The translations under genes and the position numbers were made by a program. Below the pieces are notes generated by a model. That model had not been told where the DNA came from and made no database searches. It saw only the letters and a list, made by a program, of their open reading frames with translations. A stretch of DNA of 40,998 nt, taken from positions 1-40,998 of the forward strand of contig JBJEPS010000080.1 in NCBI GenBank assembly GCA_051881355.1, given 5' to 3'. Below, piece after piece: positions 8,202 to 15,654 of this stretch. Origin of the DNA: Fimenecus sp051881355 (GTDB lineage: Bacteria; Bacillota; Clostridia; Oscillospirales; Acutalibacteraceae). Numbering within the stretch: position 1 is the first letter of the stretch; every line of letters starts with the position of its first letter.

Positions 8202-8825
8202 ATGAAAAATAAGCAAGACCGTTTCTATTTTGAAAACTTCATTGCGGCTTCGGATGACGCCTGCTCGGCGGCGGATTATCTTGTAAAATGCTTAAATGAC
8301 TATGACGCGGACAAAATGCCCGATATGCTCAAAACCATGCATCAGTATGAGCACGCTGGCGATACAAAAAAACACGAAATGTCCGCGGCGCTCGCCAAAG
8401 CATTTGTAACGCCGATTGACCGCGAAGATTTGGCGTTAATCAGCCAATGTATCGATGATGTAACCGACTGCATTGAAGAAATCCTGCAATGCTTTTATAC
8501 CTATCAAATTGCGTCGGTGCTGCCCGAAGCCGTTACCTTTGCAAAAAAATTGATCGAAAGCTGCGCACTGATGAAAAAAATGCTCTCGGAATTCGGCAAC
8601 TTCAAAAAGCCCGCAAAGCTGCACGAAATGATTGTGGAAATGAACCACTTTGAAGAAGAGTGCGACGGAATGTATTTGGAAGCCATGCGAAAAATCCGCA
8701 CGCACACAAATGATGTGCTCGAAATTCTTTCATGGCGGGAGATTTACGAAAAAATGGAAGATTGCGCAGACGCCTGTGAACATGTCGGCGACTGTGTGGA
8801 TACGGTTGTGATGAAAAACACCTGA
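8202..8825 (+). CDS. DUF47 (PhoU-like) phosphate transport regulator
   Basis: A 207-residue, all-helical, acidic cytoplasmic protein of the DUF47/PhoU_div family (YkaA type). Proteins of this family sit beside PiT transporters and are thought to modulate them. Family-like features are the early FYFENFIAASDDACSAADYLV block, ISQCIDDVTDCIEEI and the C-terminal YEKMEDCADACEHVGDCVDTV with its conserved Glu/Asp pattern. AGAAAGGA lies just upstream of the ATG. Position directly after pit supports co-transcription and shared function. Confidence 0.92.
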   Translation: MKNKQDRFYFENFIAASDDACSAADYLVKCLNDYDADKMPDMLKTMHQYEHAGDTKKHEMSAALAKAFVTPIDREDLALISQCIDDVTDCIEEILQCFYTYQIASVLPEAVTFAKKLIESCALMKKMLSEFGNFKKPAKLHEMIVEMNHFEEECDGMYLEAMRKIRTHTNDVLEILSWREIYEKMEDCADACEHVGDCVDTVVMKNT

Positions 8826-8832
8826 TAAAACG

Positions 8833-8861
8833 CCGCCGAGAGCAATACTTTCGGCGGTTTT
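8833..8861 (+). terminator. Hairpin after the DUF47 gene
   Basis: CCGCCGA (8833-8839) pairs with TCGGCGG (8851-8857), followed by only four T. It is a weak terminator or attenuator between the phosphate genes and the chromate transporter genes. Confidence 0.6.
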
Positions 8862-8891
8862 ATATCCGGCACCGGAAAGGAAATCTATGTT

Positions 8892-9461
8892 TTGAAGCCC
8901 AACGGAAAAACACTTCTGAAATTATTCGCTACGACCCTTTACATCAGCACCTTTACGTTCGGCGGCGGCTTTGTGATTGTCAACTTCATGAAGCGTAAAT
9001 TCGTGGACGAGCTACACTGGATTGATGAACAGGAAATGCTTGACATTACCGCCATGGCGCAGTCTGCACCGGGGGCAATCGCTGTCAATGCCGCCATATT
9101 AGTAGGCTGGAAGGTACAGGGCTTTTTCGGTATGCTGACGGCGGTTTTGGGTACAATTCTGCCGCCGATGGTCATTTTAAGTATCATTTCCTTTTTCTAT
9201 GAAAAATTCGCCGCCAACCGTTATGTTTCGCTTGTATTACAGGGTATGCAGGCAGGCGTTGCCGCAATCATCTTAGATGTGGCTGTGAGTCTCGGCAGTA
9301 CGGTACTGAAAACCAAAGACTGGCTGCATTATGCCGTTTTGTTGGTGTCCTTTATTGCGGCATTTGTGTTGGGCGTGAATGTTATCTATATCATTTTGGC
9401 GGCTTTGGCTGTCGGCATTCTCAAAGAGGTGCTTTCGCACAGAAGGCGGTGCGAAAAATGA
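8892..9461 (+). CDS. Chromate transporter family protein, first half-subunit
   Basis: A 189-residue CHR-domain membrane protein of the short-chain type, in which two separate ~190-residue halves make the transporter. FGGGFVIVNFM and AQSAPGAIAVNAAILVG are the family's GGG and APG motifs, and about six hydrophobic helices follow. Members move chromate/sulfate-like anions; in gut anaerobes the real substrate is uncertain. The in-frame start is TTG at 8892, 11 bases after AAAGG. An ATG at 8887 is better spaced but reads only ATG TTT TGA. The stop overlaps the start of the second half (ATGA). Confidence 0.88.
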   Translation: MKPNGKTLLKLFATTLYISTFTFGGGFVIVNFMKRKFVDELHWIDEQEMLDITAMAQSAPGAIAVNAAILVGWKVQGFFGMLTAVLGTILPPMVILSIISFFYEKFAANRYVSLVLQGMQAGVAAIILDVAVSLGSTVLKTKDWLHYAVLLVSFIAAFVLGVNVIYIILAALAVGILKEVLSHRRRCEK

Positions 9462-10024
9462 TTTATTTACAGTTATTTTTCAGTTTTTTACAGGTCGGGC
9501 TGTTCTCCGTCGGCGGCGGCTATGCTGCCATTCCCTTGATTCAAAGCCAAGCTGTGGACAAATACGGGTGGCTCAGCTTGAGCGAATTCACAAATCTTGT
9601 CACGGTTGCTGAAATGACGCCCGGACCGATTGCCGTGAATGCCGCAACCTTTACAGGCATACAAATTGCAGGCATCGGGGGTGCCGTCGTTGCAACGTTC
9701 GGCTGTATTTCCCCCTCGATGGTGCTGGTATCCGTTTTGGCGGTGTTATACGGAAAATTCAAAAAAAACAGTACGTTTCAAAACATTTTGCAAACGTTAC
9801 GCCCGGCAGTGGTGGCGTTGATTTTAAGCGCAGGCTTGCATATTTTGCGGTTGGTCGCTTTCGGAGAGCAAGACATTGCATTGGATACAACGAATCTTAT
9901 CGGAATTTTGCTGTTTGCAGGTGCGTTTTTCGTCCTGCGAAAATGGAAAATCAGTCCGATTTTAGTGCTTTTGCTTTGCGGTGGGTTGAATCTCGGTATT
10001 TACGCAATCGGCACGCTGTTTTAG
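9458..10024 (+). CDS. Chromate transporter family protein, second half-subunit
   Basis: A 188-residue paralogue of the preceding gene with the same motifs: SVGGGYAAIPLIQ, AEMTPGPIAVNAATFTG and a helix-rich C-terminal half. Pairs like this form the short-chain chromate ion transporter heterodimer, with opposite topology of the two halves expected from the family. The start ATG at 9458 overlaps the upstream TGA, so translation is coupled and a 1:1 ratio is likely. An alternative GTG three codons upstream (9449) is less well placed. Export of chromate itself has not been shown for most such pairs. Confidence 0.88.
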   Translation: MIYLQLFFSFLQVGLFSVGGGYAAIPLIQSQAVDKYGWLSLSEFTNLVTVAEMTPGPIAVNAATFTGIQIAGIGGAVVATFGCISPSMVLVSVLAVLYGKFKKNSTFQNILQTLRPAVVALILSAGLHILRLVAFGEQDIALDTTNLIGILLFAGAFFVLRKWKISPILVLLLCGGLNLGIYAIGTLF

Positions 10025-10087
10025 CATATTTTGTACCCGGTTGCAGATAACAATACTATATATAATAAAAGAAACGAGGCGCAGAAA

Positions 10088-10288
10088 ATGTCTGTACGCT
10101 TAAACGAAGATAAAAAATTGGTGGAGACAATCCAAGAGGGCTTACGCAGAAAAGGCGGCTACTGCCCGTGCAGATTGGAAAAAATCGAGGACAACAAGTG
10201 TATTTGCAAAGAATTCCGTGAGCAAATTGCCGACCCCGATTTTGAAGGCTACTGTCACTGCAGACTGTATTACAAATCCAAAGACTGA
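10088..10288 (+). CDS. Ferredoxin:thioredoxin-reductase-like (FTR catalytic domain) small protein
   Basis: A 66-residue cysteine-rich protein with the three Cys-x-Cys motifs of the FTR catalytic beta chain in order: YCPCRL, KCICKEF and YCHCRLYY. In FTR these hold a 4Fe-4S cluster and an adjacent redox disulfide that passes ferredoxin electrons to thioredoxin. The start at 10088 has GAGG 8 bases upstream; the earlier frame has no ribosome site. No alpha (variable) subunit is seen, as is usual for stand-alone bacterial versions. A partner could be the thioredoxin at 21.9 kb, but this is inference. Confidence 0.85.
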   Translation: MSVRLNEDKKLVETIQEGLRRKGGYCPCRLEKIEDNKCICKEFREQIADPDFEGYCHCRLYYKSKD

Positions 10289-10291
10289 AAA

Positions 10292-10330
10292 AAAGGTGGA
10301 TACTGCCAAGCAGTACCCGCCTTTTGCTTT
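10292..10330. terminator. Bidirectional intrinsic terminator
   Basis: A 15-bp stem with one mismatch and one wobble (arms 10292-10306 and 10310-10324, loop CAA) ends in CCTTTTG on plus and in an A-run/T-run on minus. It separates the FTR-like gene from the convergent membrane protein gene. Confidence 0.75.
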
Positions 10331-10334
10331 GCTG

Positions 10335-10934
10335 TTATCGATTGTTCGGTTCATAATACAGCTTTCTCGATAGCGTTTGCACATCATCGGCACTTTGCGC
10401 TTCTTCGGAATATCCATAATATGAAAGGGTGCAATACGTGTCGCCCCAATCGGTCTCAACCGCATTTACGGAATCGGCATAGCCGTACAAAACGGCGGAA
10501 TTTCGGTACGTCATCAAAAACGGAGAATACCGGCGGTAAAGATGCGCAATCGGCTCGCTTGCTTCGTTTTCCGTCTCATAAAAGATTTTATATGCCTTAT
10601 CTTCGGAAATCGTTTGCCCTGTATACTGCGTTGCCGTCAGCGCAGCCGCCGCAACCGTTATACATACGGTCAACACGCAAAGCACAATACAGGAAATACG
10701 CAGCAATCTGTTTTGCAGCGTACCGTGCGTTTCACCGGTCTCCGCACTTACCCGTTTACAGGCAAATATACAAAACAGCACCGAAAACAGACAAATCGGA
10801 ATGGCAAGATATTGGTGCAGCGGTGTGCCGAAAAAGCAAACCGAAACACCGAATAGCTCGGCAATGCCCGCCGCGAAACTGCATACGAGCAGAACAGCAG
10901 AGCCATAAAAACAGACCTGTTTGGTTTTTTTCAT
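10335..10934 (-). CDS. Membrane protein of unknown function
   Basis: A 199-residue protein that I do not recognise. Three hydrophobic segments lie at about 8-28, 38-60 and 78-100, with a basic stretch (CKRVSAETGETHG) between the second and third. A soluble C-terminal half of about 95 residues (DKAYKIFYETENEASEPIAHLYRR onward in part) would be extracytoplasmic by the positive-inside rule. AAAGGCGA precedes the ATG. It diverges from the secreted-protein gene at 11155 across about 220 bases, and no operon partner is visible. Confidence 0.7.
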   Translation of the reverse strand: MKKTKQVCFYGSAVLLVCSFAAGIAELFGVSVCFFGTPLHQYLAIPICLFSVLFCIFACKRVSAETGETHGTLQNRLLRISCIVLCVLTVCITVAAAALTATQYTGQTISEDKAYKIFYETENEASEPIAHLYRRYSPFLMTYRNSAVLYGYADSVNAVETDWGDTYCTLSYYGYSEEAQSADDVQTLSRKLYYEPNNR

Positions 10935-11069
10935 AGAAAATCGCCTTTCGATAATAAAGTTACGATAGTCCCATTGTATCGAAAAAAACGCAATCGGTCA
11001 AGAGCAAAGCAAATCAGACCGAATGTTAAAAAAATGTTAAAAAAGCCTTGTATTTTTTTGGGAATTTTC

Positions 11070-11098
11070 TTGACAACATCGGTTTTATATTGTAAACT
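11070..11098 (+). promoter_or_regulatory. Promoter of the tandem-module secreted protein
   Basis: TTGACA (11070-11075) is followed after 17 bases by TAAACT (11093-11098). The leader to the ATG at 11155 is about 50 bases and contains AGAGGG 7 bases before the start. Confidence 0.75.
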
Positions 11099-11154
11099 AA
11101 TAACGAACTGTGAAATCAGGTTCACAAATATTCAGAAAAAAAGAGGGACTTACT

Positions 11155-11976
11155 ATGAAAAAAGTACTTGCGGTTATGATGGCGCTTGTTCTGGCTTTCG
11201 CGCTGTGCGTACCCAGCTTTGCTGAAGGGGAATCTATCCCCGGCATCGATGAAATCATCAATACAATCACCGGCGCTGTCGGCGAAATGAATGTAGATGA
11301 AATTATCACCTCTATCCAAGATATGATCGGCGGTATCGACGGCGGTGATATCGGCGGCGGCGACATTGATGTGGATATTCCGCAAACCGTCACTCCCGAT
11401 GCAGCGCAACAAATTGTAGATGCGATGCTGCAAGGCGGCGCTACGAAAGACGACGTTCGTGCAGCTGTTGAGCAAATGCATGACGAAGGCACAATTGATG
11501 ATGAATCCTATCAAAACCTTTTGGACGCGATTGAAGCTGCAGAAGAGCCCGAAGGCTCTACCATCAGCGGCGATGCGACTGAAATTATCAATGCGCTTCG
11601 CCAAATGGGCATTACAGATGACCAAATGAAATCGGTTGTTGACCAGTTGTATGAGCGCGGCGCTATTTCGCAGGAAGTGTATGATGAAATCATCAGACAG
11701 CTTGACGCGGCAGAAACAACAACAGAGGCGACCAATGAAGGTGGCATCGGCGGATTCCTGAGCGGCATTGTAGATGCGATTACCGGCTTGTTCGGCGGCG
11801 GCGATGAAGATGGAGACGGCGCAGGTGCAGGCGGCGAAACCAGCACCGGTACGACAACCAATCCTGATGAATATGCCGGCAAAGAGCCCACAGGTGATAC
11901 TGCACTCCTCTCTGTCGCGGCAGTTGCAGCCGTTGCGGGTGTTGCTCTTGTGCTGACCAAGAAAAAGCAGAAATAA
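11155..11976 (+). CDS. Secreted, C-terminally anchored protein with tandem 47-residue SHOCT-like modules
   Basis: A 273-residue acidic surface protein of unknown role. Residues 1-23 are a signal peptide (cleavage near SFA-EG). Residues 84-130 and 141-187 are two copies of the same 47-residue module, gap-free and similar throughout, each ending in a 'D/ERG-x-I-x-x-E-x-Y-x-x-L/I' pattern resembling the SHOCT oligomerisation motif. Gly/Asp-rich linkers surround them. The C-terminus is PTGDTALLS, a hydrophobic helix and KKKQK, which looks like a sorting signal, although no exact LPxTG or NPxTG is present. It has its own promoter and a perfect terminator, so it is monocistronic and probably well expressed. 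Confidence 0.8.
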   Translation: MKKVLAVMMALVLAFALCVPSFAEGESIPGIDEIINTITGAVGEMNVDEIITSIQDMIGGIDGGDIGGGDIDVDIPQTVTPDAAQQIVDAMLQGGATKDDVRAAVEQMHDEGTIDDESYQNLLDAIEAAEEPEGSTISGDATEIINALRQMGITDDQMKSVVDQLYERGAISQEVYDEIIRQLDAAETTTEATNEGGIGGFLSGIVDAITGLFGGGDEDGDGAGAGGETSTGTTTNPDEYAGKEPTGDTALLSVAAVAAVAGVALVLTKKKQK

Positions 11977-12006
11977 TCGAATATTTGAGTCCTGATTGAA
12001 TAATTG

Positions 12007-12039
12007 CAAGCGGCTTTGAAACAAAGCCGCTTGTTTTTT
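12007..12039 (+). terminator. Strong intrinsic terminator
   Basis: CAAGCGGCTTTG (12007-12018) and CAAAGCCGCTTG (12022-12033) pair perfectly over 12 bp with loop AAA, followed by TTTTTT. Confidence 0.95.
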
Positions 12040-12052
12040 GTCCTGTGTTTGC

Positions 12053-12081
12053 TTGTTTTTTTGAATGTAGTATGCTACAAT
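12053..12081 (+). promoter_or_regulatory. Promoter of coaX
   Basis: TTGTTT (12053-12058) and TACAAT (12076-12081) are 17 bases apart; the leader to the ATG at 12110 is about 20 bases with AGGAGG. Confidence 0.65.
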
Positions 12082-12109
12082 AGGGCGCGATAAGACAGGA
12101 GGTTCTAAT

Positions 12110-12871
12110 ATGGTTTTAACGATAGATATCGGCAATACGAATATCAATCTTGGTCTGTTCCAAGGGGATACTTTACAGATGAATGTACGCCTTGCGACAG
12201 AACGGCAAAAGACAGATGACCAATTTGCGGCTGCATTTTTCCAACTGTTTCAAATGCACAATGTCGACCCAACAAAAATTGACGGTACCATTATCAGTTC
12301 GGTTGTACCGGAAATTACTTCTTCTGTCAAATATGCGGTTAAACGATTGACTGCGCACAAAGTCTTGGTGCTTTCACCCGGGGTAAAAACCGGCTTGAAT
12401 ATTTTAATTGATAACCCGGCGCAGTTAGGAGCTGATCTTGCGGCAGGCGCGGTCGGCGCTTCAGCGTACTATCCCCTGCCTGCATTCGTCGTTGACCTTG
12501 GTACAGCGACCAAAATCTATGCAATAGATGAAAAAGGCTTTCGCGGCTGTATGATTGCTCCCGGCGTTGCTATCTCTTTAAAAGCACTGACGGATACAAG
12601 TTCTCTGCTTCCGACCATCAGCTTAGAACCGCCGAAAAAGGCATGCGGTACAAATTCTATTGAAAGTATGCAAAGTGGTGTGATTTTGGGCACAGCGGCA
12701 ATGATTGACGGGCTTTTGGACCGTTTTGCCGCAGAGCTCGGTACACCGAAAACCATACTGGCAACCGGTGGACTTTCTTCGTTTATTGCGCCTGTATGCA
12801 ATCATACCATCACCTATGACAGTGATTTAATTTTGAAAGGATTAAAGAAAATTTACGAAAAAAATCAATAA
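12110..12871 (+). CDS. coaX: Type III pantothenate kinase
   Basis: This ASKHA-fold kinase phosphorylates pantothenate, the first committed step of coenzyme A synthesis; type III enzymes are insensitive to CoA feedback and need a monovalent cation. At 253 residues it matches the family length. Motifs seen are DIGNTNINLG at the N-terminus (phosphate 1), PAQLGADLAAGAVGA (pantothenate-binding PxxxGxDR region, with Leu in place of the usual Arg), VVDLGTATK (phosphate 2) and LATGGL near the C-terminus (adenosine motif). AGGAGG precedes the ATG. The ECF transporter gene follows after 79 bases, which fits uptake plus activation of pantothenate. Confidence 0.94.
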   Translation: MVLTIDIGNTNINLGLFQGDTLQMNVRLATERQKTDDQFAAAFFQLFQMHNVDPTKIDGTIISSVVPEITSSVKYAVKRLTAHKVLVLSPGVKTGLNILIDNPAQLGADLAAGAVGASAYYPLPAFVVDLGTATKIYAIDEKGFRGCMIAPGVAISLKALTDTSSLLPTISLEPPKKACGTNSIESMQSGVILGTAAMIDGLLDRFAAELGTPKTILATGGLSSFIAPVCNHTITYDSDLILKGLKKIYEKNQ

Positions 12872-12950
12872 AAAAATACATTCTGTTTCGCCAAATTTTG
12901 CGTTGCATCTCTGCTAAGATTTCGGAGAGCAGCAGCAAGGAGGAATATAA

Positions 12951-13586
12951 ATGTCAAACGCAAAAACCCAAAAGACGCGCAGGCAAAAAACTGTCCTGCT
13001 CGTCGAAACCGCCATGCTTGCGGCAATCGTCGTGGTTATGGCGCTCACACCGCTCGGCTACTTACGTGTAGGTCCCTTGGAACTGACGCTCATTATGATT
13101 CCCGTAATCATCGGTGCAGTTACCTGCGGTCCGACTGTCGGCGCCCTGTTGGGCGGTGTCTTCGGCATAACGAGCTTTGTGCAATGCTTTATGGGAAGCC
13201 CTTTAGGTGCAATTCTCGCTTCCGTCAGTATCTGGCGCACATTTGTCGTCTGTGTTGTAACCCGTATTTTAGCGGGCTTGTTTTGCGGTCTGTTGTTTAA
13301 AGCTTGCATCACGCACGACAAAAAAGGCAGTTGGAGCTATTTGGTTGCAGGTATTTCCGGTTCACTGTTCAATACGCTGTTCTTTTTAGGCACACTTGCA
13401 CTGTTGTTTTGGGGCGTTACCTTTACACCTGAACAGGCAGCTTCCCTCGGCGGCGTAGATACGGTACTCAAAACCGTAATTGCCATTGCCGCAGGCTTAA
13501 ATGCACCGATTGAATTGGCGGTTTGCGCTGTTCTCGGCTCGGCGGTCGGCAAAGGCGTTGCCGTTGCACTCCGTAAAGTGAAATAA
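12951..13586 (+). CDS. panT: ECF transporter S component, probable pantothenate-specific
   Basis: A 211-residue membrane substrate-binding subunit of an energy-coupling-factor transporter. Six hydrophobic helices begin with the typical cytosolic basic start (KTRRQKTVLLVETAMLAAI). LGYLRVGPLELTLIMIPVIIGA resembles the conserved first loop of ECF_trnsprt (PF12822) S components; it is split here over the residues near 45-65. The shared EcfA/EcfA'/EcfT module must be encoded elsewhere. Substrate assignment rests on the preceding coaX gene and is inference; the family itself is clear. AAGGAGG lies 8 bases upstream of the ATG. Confidence 0.82.
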   Translation: MSNAKTQKTRRQKTVLLVETAMLAAIVVVMALTPLGYLRVGPLELTLIMIPVIIGAVTCGPTVGALLGGVFGITSFVQCFMGSPLGAILASVSIWRTFVVCVVTRILAGLFCGLLFKACITHDKKGSWSYLVAGISGSLFNTLFFLGTLALLFWGVTFTPEQAASLGGVDTVLKTVIAIAAGLNAPIELAVCAVLGSAVGKGVAVALRKVK

Positions 13587-13602
13587 AACCAAACCGATAT
13601 AA

Positions 13603-13637
13603 AAATCCCGTAATGCCATAGCATTACGGGATTTTTT
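13603..13637. terminator. Bidirectional intrinsic terminator
   Basis: AAATCCCGTAATGC (13603-13616) and its exact complement (13621-13634) form a 14-bp stem with loop CATA, flanked by A-rich and T-rich tracts. It serves the convergent ECF and MFS genes. Confidence 0.93.
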
Positions 13638-13655
13638 CATGTAGGTATCTACTGT

Positions 13656-15584
13656 TTAATCTGCGTTTTCTTCTTCGACCTTATCAATAACTTCCTGCGG
13701 AATCGCTTCGCCGTGCTTGACAAATACAAGCATCAAAATTGCCAGCGCAAACAATAAGGGACTGTAATAGAACAGGGACATATAAGTGCCCGCAAACATA
13801 CGGATAAAGCCGTAAACAATCGGGGAAGCAATCTGTGCGGAGAAGGTTGCGGTATAGTAGTAGCCGGTGAAGGTACCGACTTTCTGCACACCGCCGATTT
13901 CCAGCACCAAGGGCAAGGTGTTCACGGTGATAAACATATTCGCCGCGCCGCCCAAAATCAAGACGGGATATACCAAAATCGAGAGGATTTTCGTGATATC
14001 CTTTACGGAATCGGAAATGGCTGCCAAAGCCGCAGAGAATGTCGTTACATCGTTCTTCCCGAGTACAGTCTGTGCAACGGAAACAACGCTGGCATACAAA
14101 TCACTGACCGTTGCGGGGTCCGCACCGTTGGCAATCGCCGTCTGTGCGCTTGTATCGGAATACGCTTGCAAATACGCGTCAAAATCCACATAATTTGCTT
14201 GTGCGGAAACATCTTCGCCCGCTTCAAGCGCCGCTCTGTATTCGATGTAGCCGTCCATGGAAACCAAATCATTTTCGCCGACCGTTCCGCCTGCATCTTT
14301 GATTTTATCGGAAACCTCGGAGTTATATTCATTGATTTGGTCATTGACCGCAATATACGCATTGTTTACAGTCACGTATTTGTTGATGGAAAGCCCTTTG
14401 CCGCTGAGCATGCCGATAAAGACGCCGAAGAAAATGACAAAGGCTGCCATAAAGACCGAAAGCCCTACCATAATTGTCTTTTTTCTGCCGATTTTGGTGC
14501 CCATTTTCCCGGCGGGCAGCGCCGCAAGCGCAGAAACCACAGCAAAGACCAGCATCAATATCGTAGCTTCAGAGGTAATTTTATGTAAGATTTCCTGTGC
14601 AAACAGGGAGAAGAACGTGGTAATGGCGTTGGTGCCGCAGAACAGGAAAAACAGACACGCCAACATAAAGAACAGGCTGCGTTTTTCCCCTTTGGAAAGC
14701 TTAATCGCTTTTCTGGCGGCTTTTTCCGCCTTTTTGGCTTCCTTTTCCGCTTTTCTGCGTGCAGCGGCATCAGCATAAGCGTTTGCTTCGCCTTTCAACT
14801 TGATGCTGGTATCCTCTTCTTTTACAAAGAACAAAAGAACCAACATACCGATAATCATAACTACCGAGCCGATTGCAAAAACATACGGGAAGGTAATGGT
14901 TTCATTCGCCTTAATTTGTTCTTCCGTTGCCCCGGAGAACATCTTACAAAGGACAATTGCAATCGTGCCTGCGACCATACCAATGGCACTGCCCAAGCCG
15001 CCCATCAGATTGATAATCGCATTTCCTTCGCTGCGTAATTCCGGCGGTGTTAAGTCCGGCATCAGCGCAACCACCGGTGCACGCCAAAGGGACATCACAA
15101 ACACAAACAGAATAATGCAAAGCATTGTTGCCGGCAGACTGCCGGTATGAAGCGAAACCATTGGGATTAAGAAGAACAGCACGGCAGAAATCGGCGCACA
15201 AGTCACAATAAACGGACGGCGTTTCCCGAGTTTGGAGTGACAGTTGTCGGACAATTTGCCGAATGCCGGTTGGAAGATAACGCCGAAAATGTTGTCAAAG
15301 GTCATAATAATACCGATGAACAACGGCACTAACGTGAAACCGCCGCCGACCAAAGCAACATTTTCGCCCTGTGCCTCAGCAAGACGCGCCAAAATCGGCA
15401 TTTTCTCAACCAGCGTATTGCTCCACGAAGTGACCATTGCACTGTTCGTCAGCATACGGTTTAGGATTTTGGTAATGTACGGGTCATAAATTGCCCACGC
15501 GATAGAAGTTGCAAGGAAACCGAATCCGGTCAATATGGTTTTCCCGTAATTCAATTTCATTGCAGGTTTTGTCTCTTTTTCCAA
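13656..15584 (-). CDS. MFS transporter (GPH/SLC45-like) with a ~135-residue external insertion
   Basis: A 642-residue carrier, far longer than the usual 450-500. The N-terminal half has the first helix at 19-36, NIFGVIFQPAFGKLSD and KLGKRRPF, which are the GPH/sucrose-carrier loop motifs. The cytoplasmic centre (about 265-300) is a Lys/Ala/Glu-rich likely helix. After the ninth helix comes a hydrophilic stretch of about 135 residues (395-530), external by topology, before the tenth helix. The start is TTG at 15584 with AAAGGAG 9 bases upstream; the ATG at codon 9 lacks a site. Sugar or glycoside symport is the family expectation; the substrate is unknown. Confidence 0.85.
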   Translation of the reverse strand: MEKETKPAMKLNYGKTILTGFGFLATSIAWAIYDPYITKILNRMLTNSAMVTSWSNTLVEKMPILARLAEAQGENVALVGGGFTLVPLFIGIIMTFDNIFGVIFQPAFGKLSDNCHSKLGKRRPFIVTCAPISAVLFFLIPMVSLHTGSLPATMLCIILFVFVMSLWRAPVVALMPDLTPPELRSEGNAIINLMGGLGSAIGMVAGTIAIVLCKMFSGATEEQIKANETITFPYVFAIGSVVMIIGMLVLLFFVKEEDTSIKLKGEANAYADAAARRKAEKEAKKAEKAARKAIKLSKGEKRSLFFMLACLFFLFCGTNAITTFFSLFAQEILHKITSEATILMLVFAVVSALAALPAGKMGTKIGRKKTIMVGLSVFMAAFVIFFGVFIGMLSGKGLSINKYVTVNNAYIAVNDQINEYNSEVSDKIKDAGGTVGENDLVSMDGYIEYRAALEAGEDVSAQANYVDFDAYLQAYSDTSAQTAIANGADPATVSDLYASVVSVAQTVLGKNDVTTFSAALAAISDSVKDITKILSILVYPVLILGGAANMFITVNTLPLVLEIGGVQKVGTFTGYYYTATFSAQIASPIVYGFIRMFAGTYMSLFYYSPLLFALAILMLVFVKHGEAIPQEVIDKVEEENAD

Positions 15585-15615
15585 AAAATCACACTCCTTT
15601 GATTTTTATACACTC

Positions 15616-15644
15616 ATCATAACAGATTCAAAACCGGTTTGCAA
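15616..15644 (-). promoter_or_regulatory. Promoter of the long-loop MFS gene
   Basis: On the minus strand TTGCAA (15639-15644) and TATGAT (15616-15621) are 17 bases apart, in the 70-base gap after the GDPD-like gene. The MFS gene therefore has its own promoter. Confidence 0.65.
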
Positions 15645-15654
15645 TAAACAATTT

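Noticed and set aside
11869..11976. LPxTG-type sortase signal at the end of the tandem-module protein
   Set aside because: The motif is PTGD preceded by Glu, without the residue required between Pro and Thr; it is described only as sorting-like.
11122..12147. 341-codon antisense frame opposite the tandem-module protein and the coaX start
   Set aside because: It runs through a strong terminator and a promoter of the plus strand and shows no family motif.
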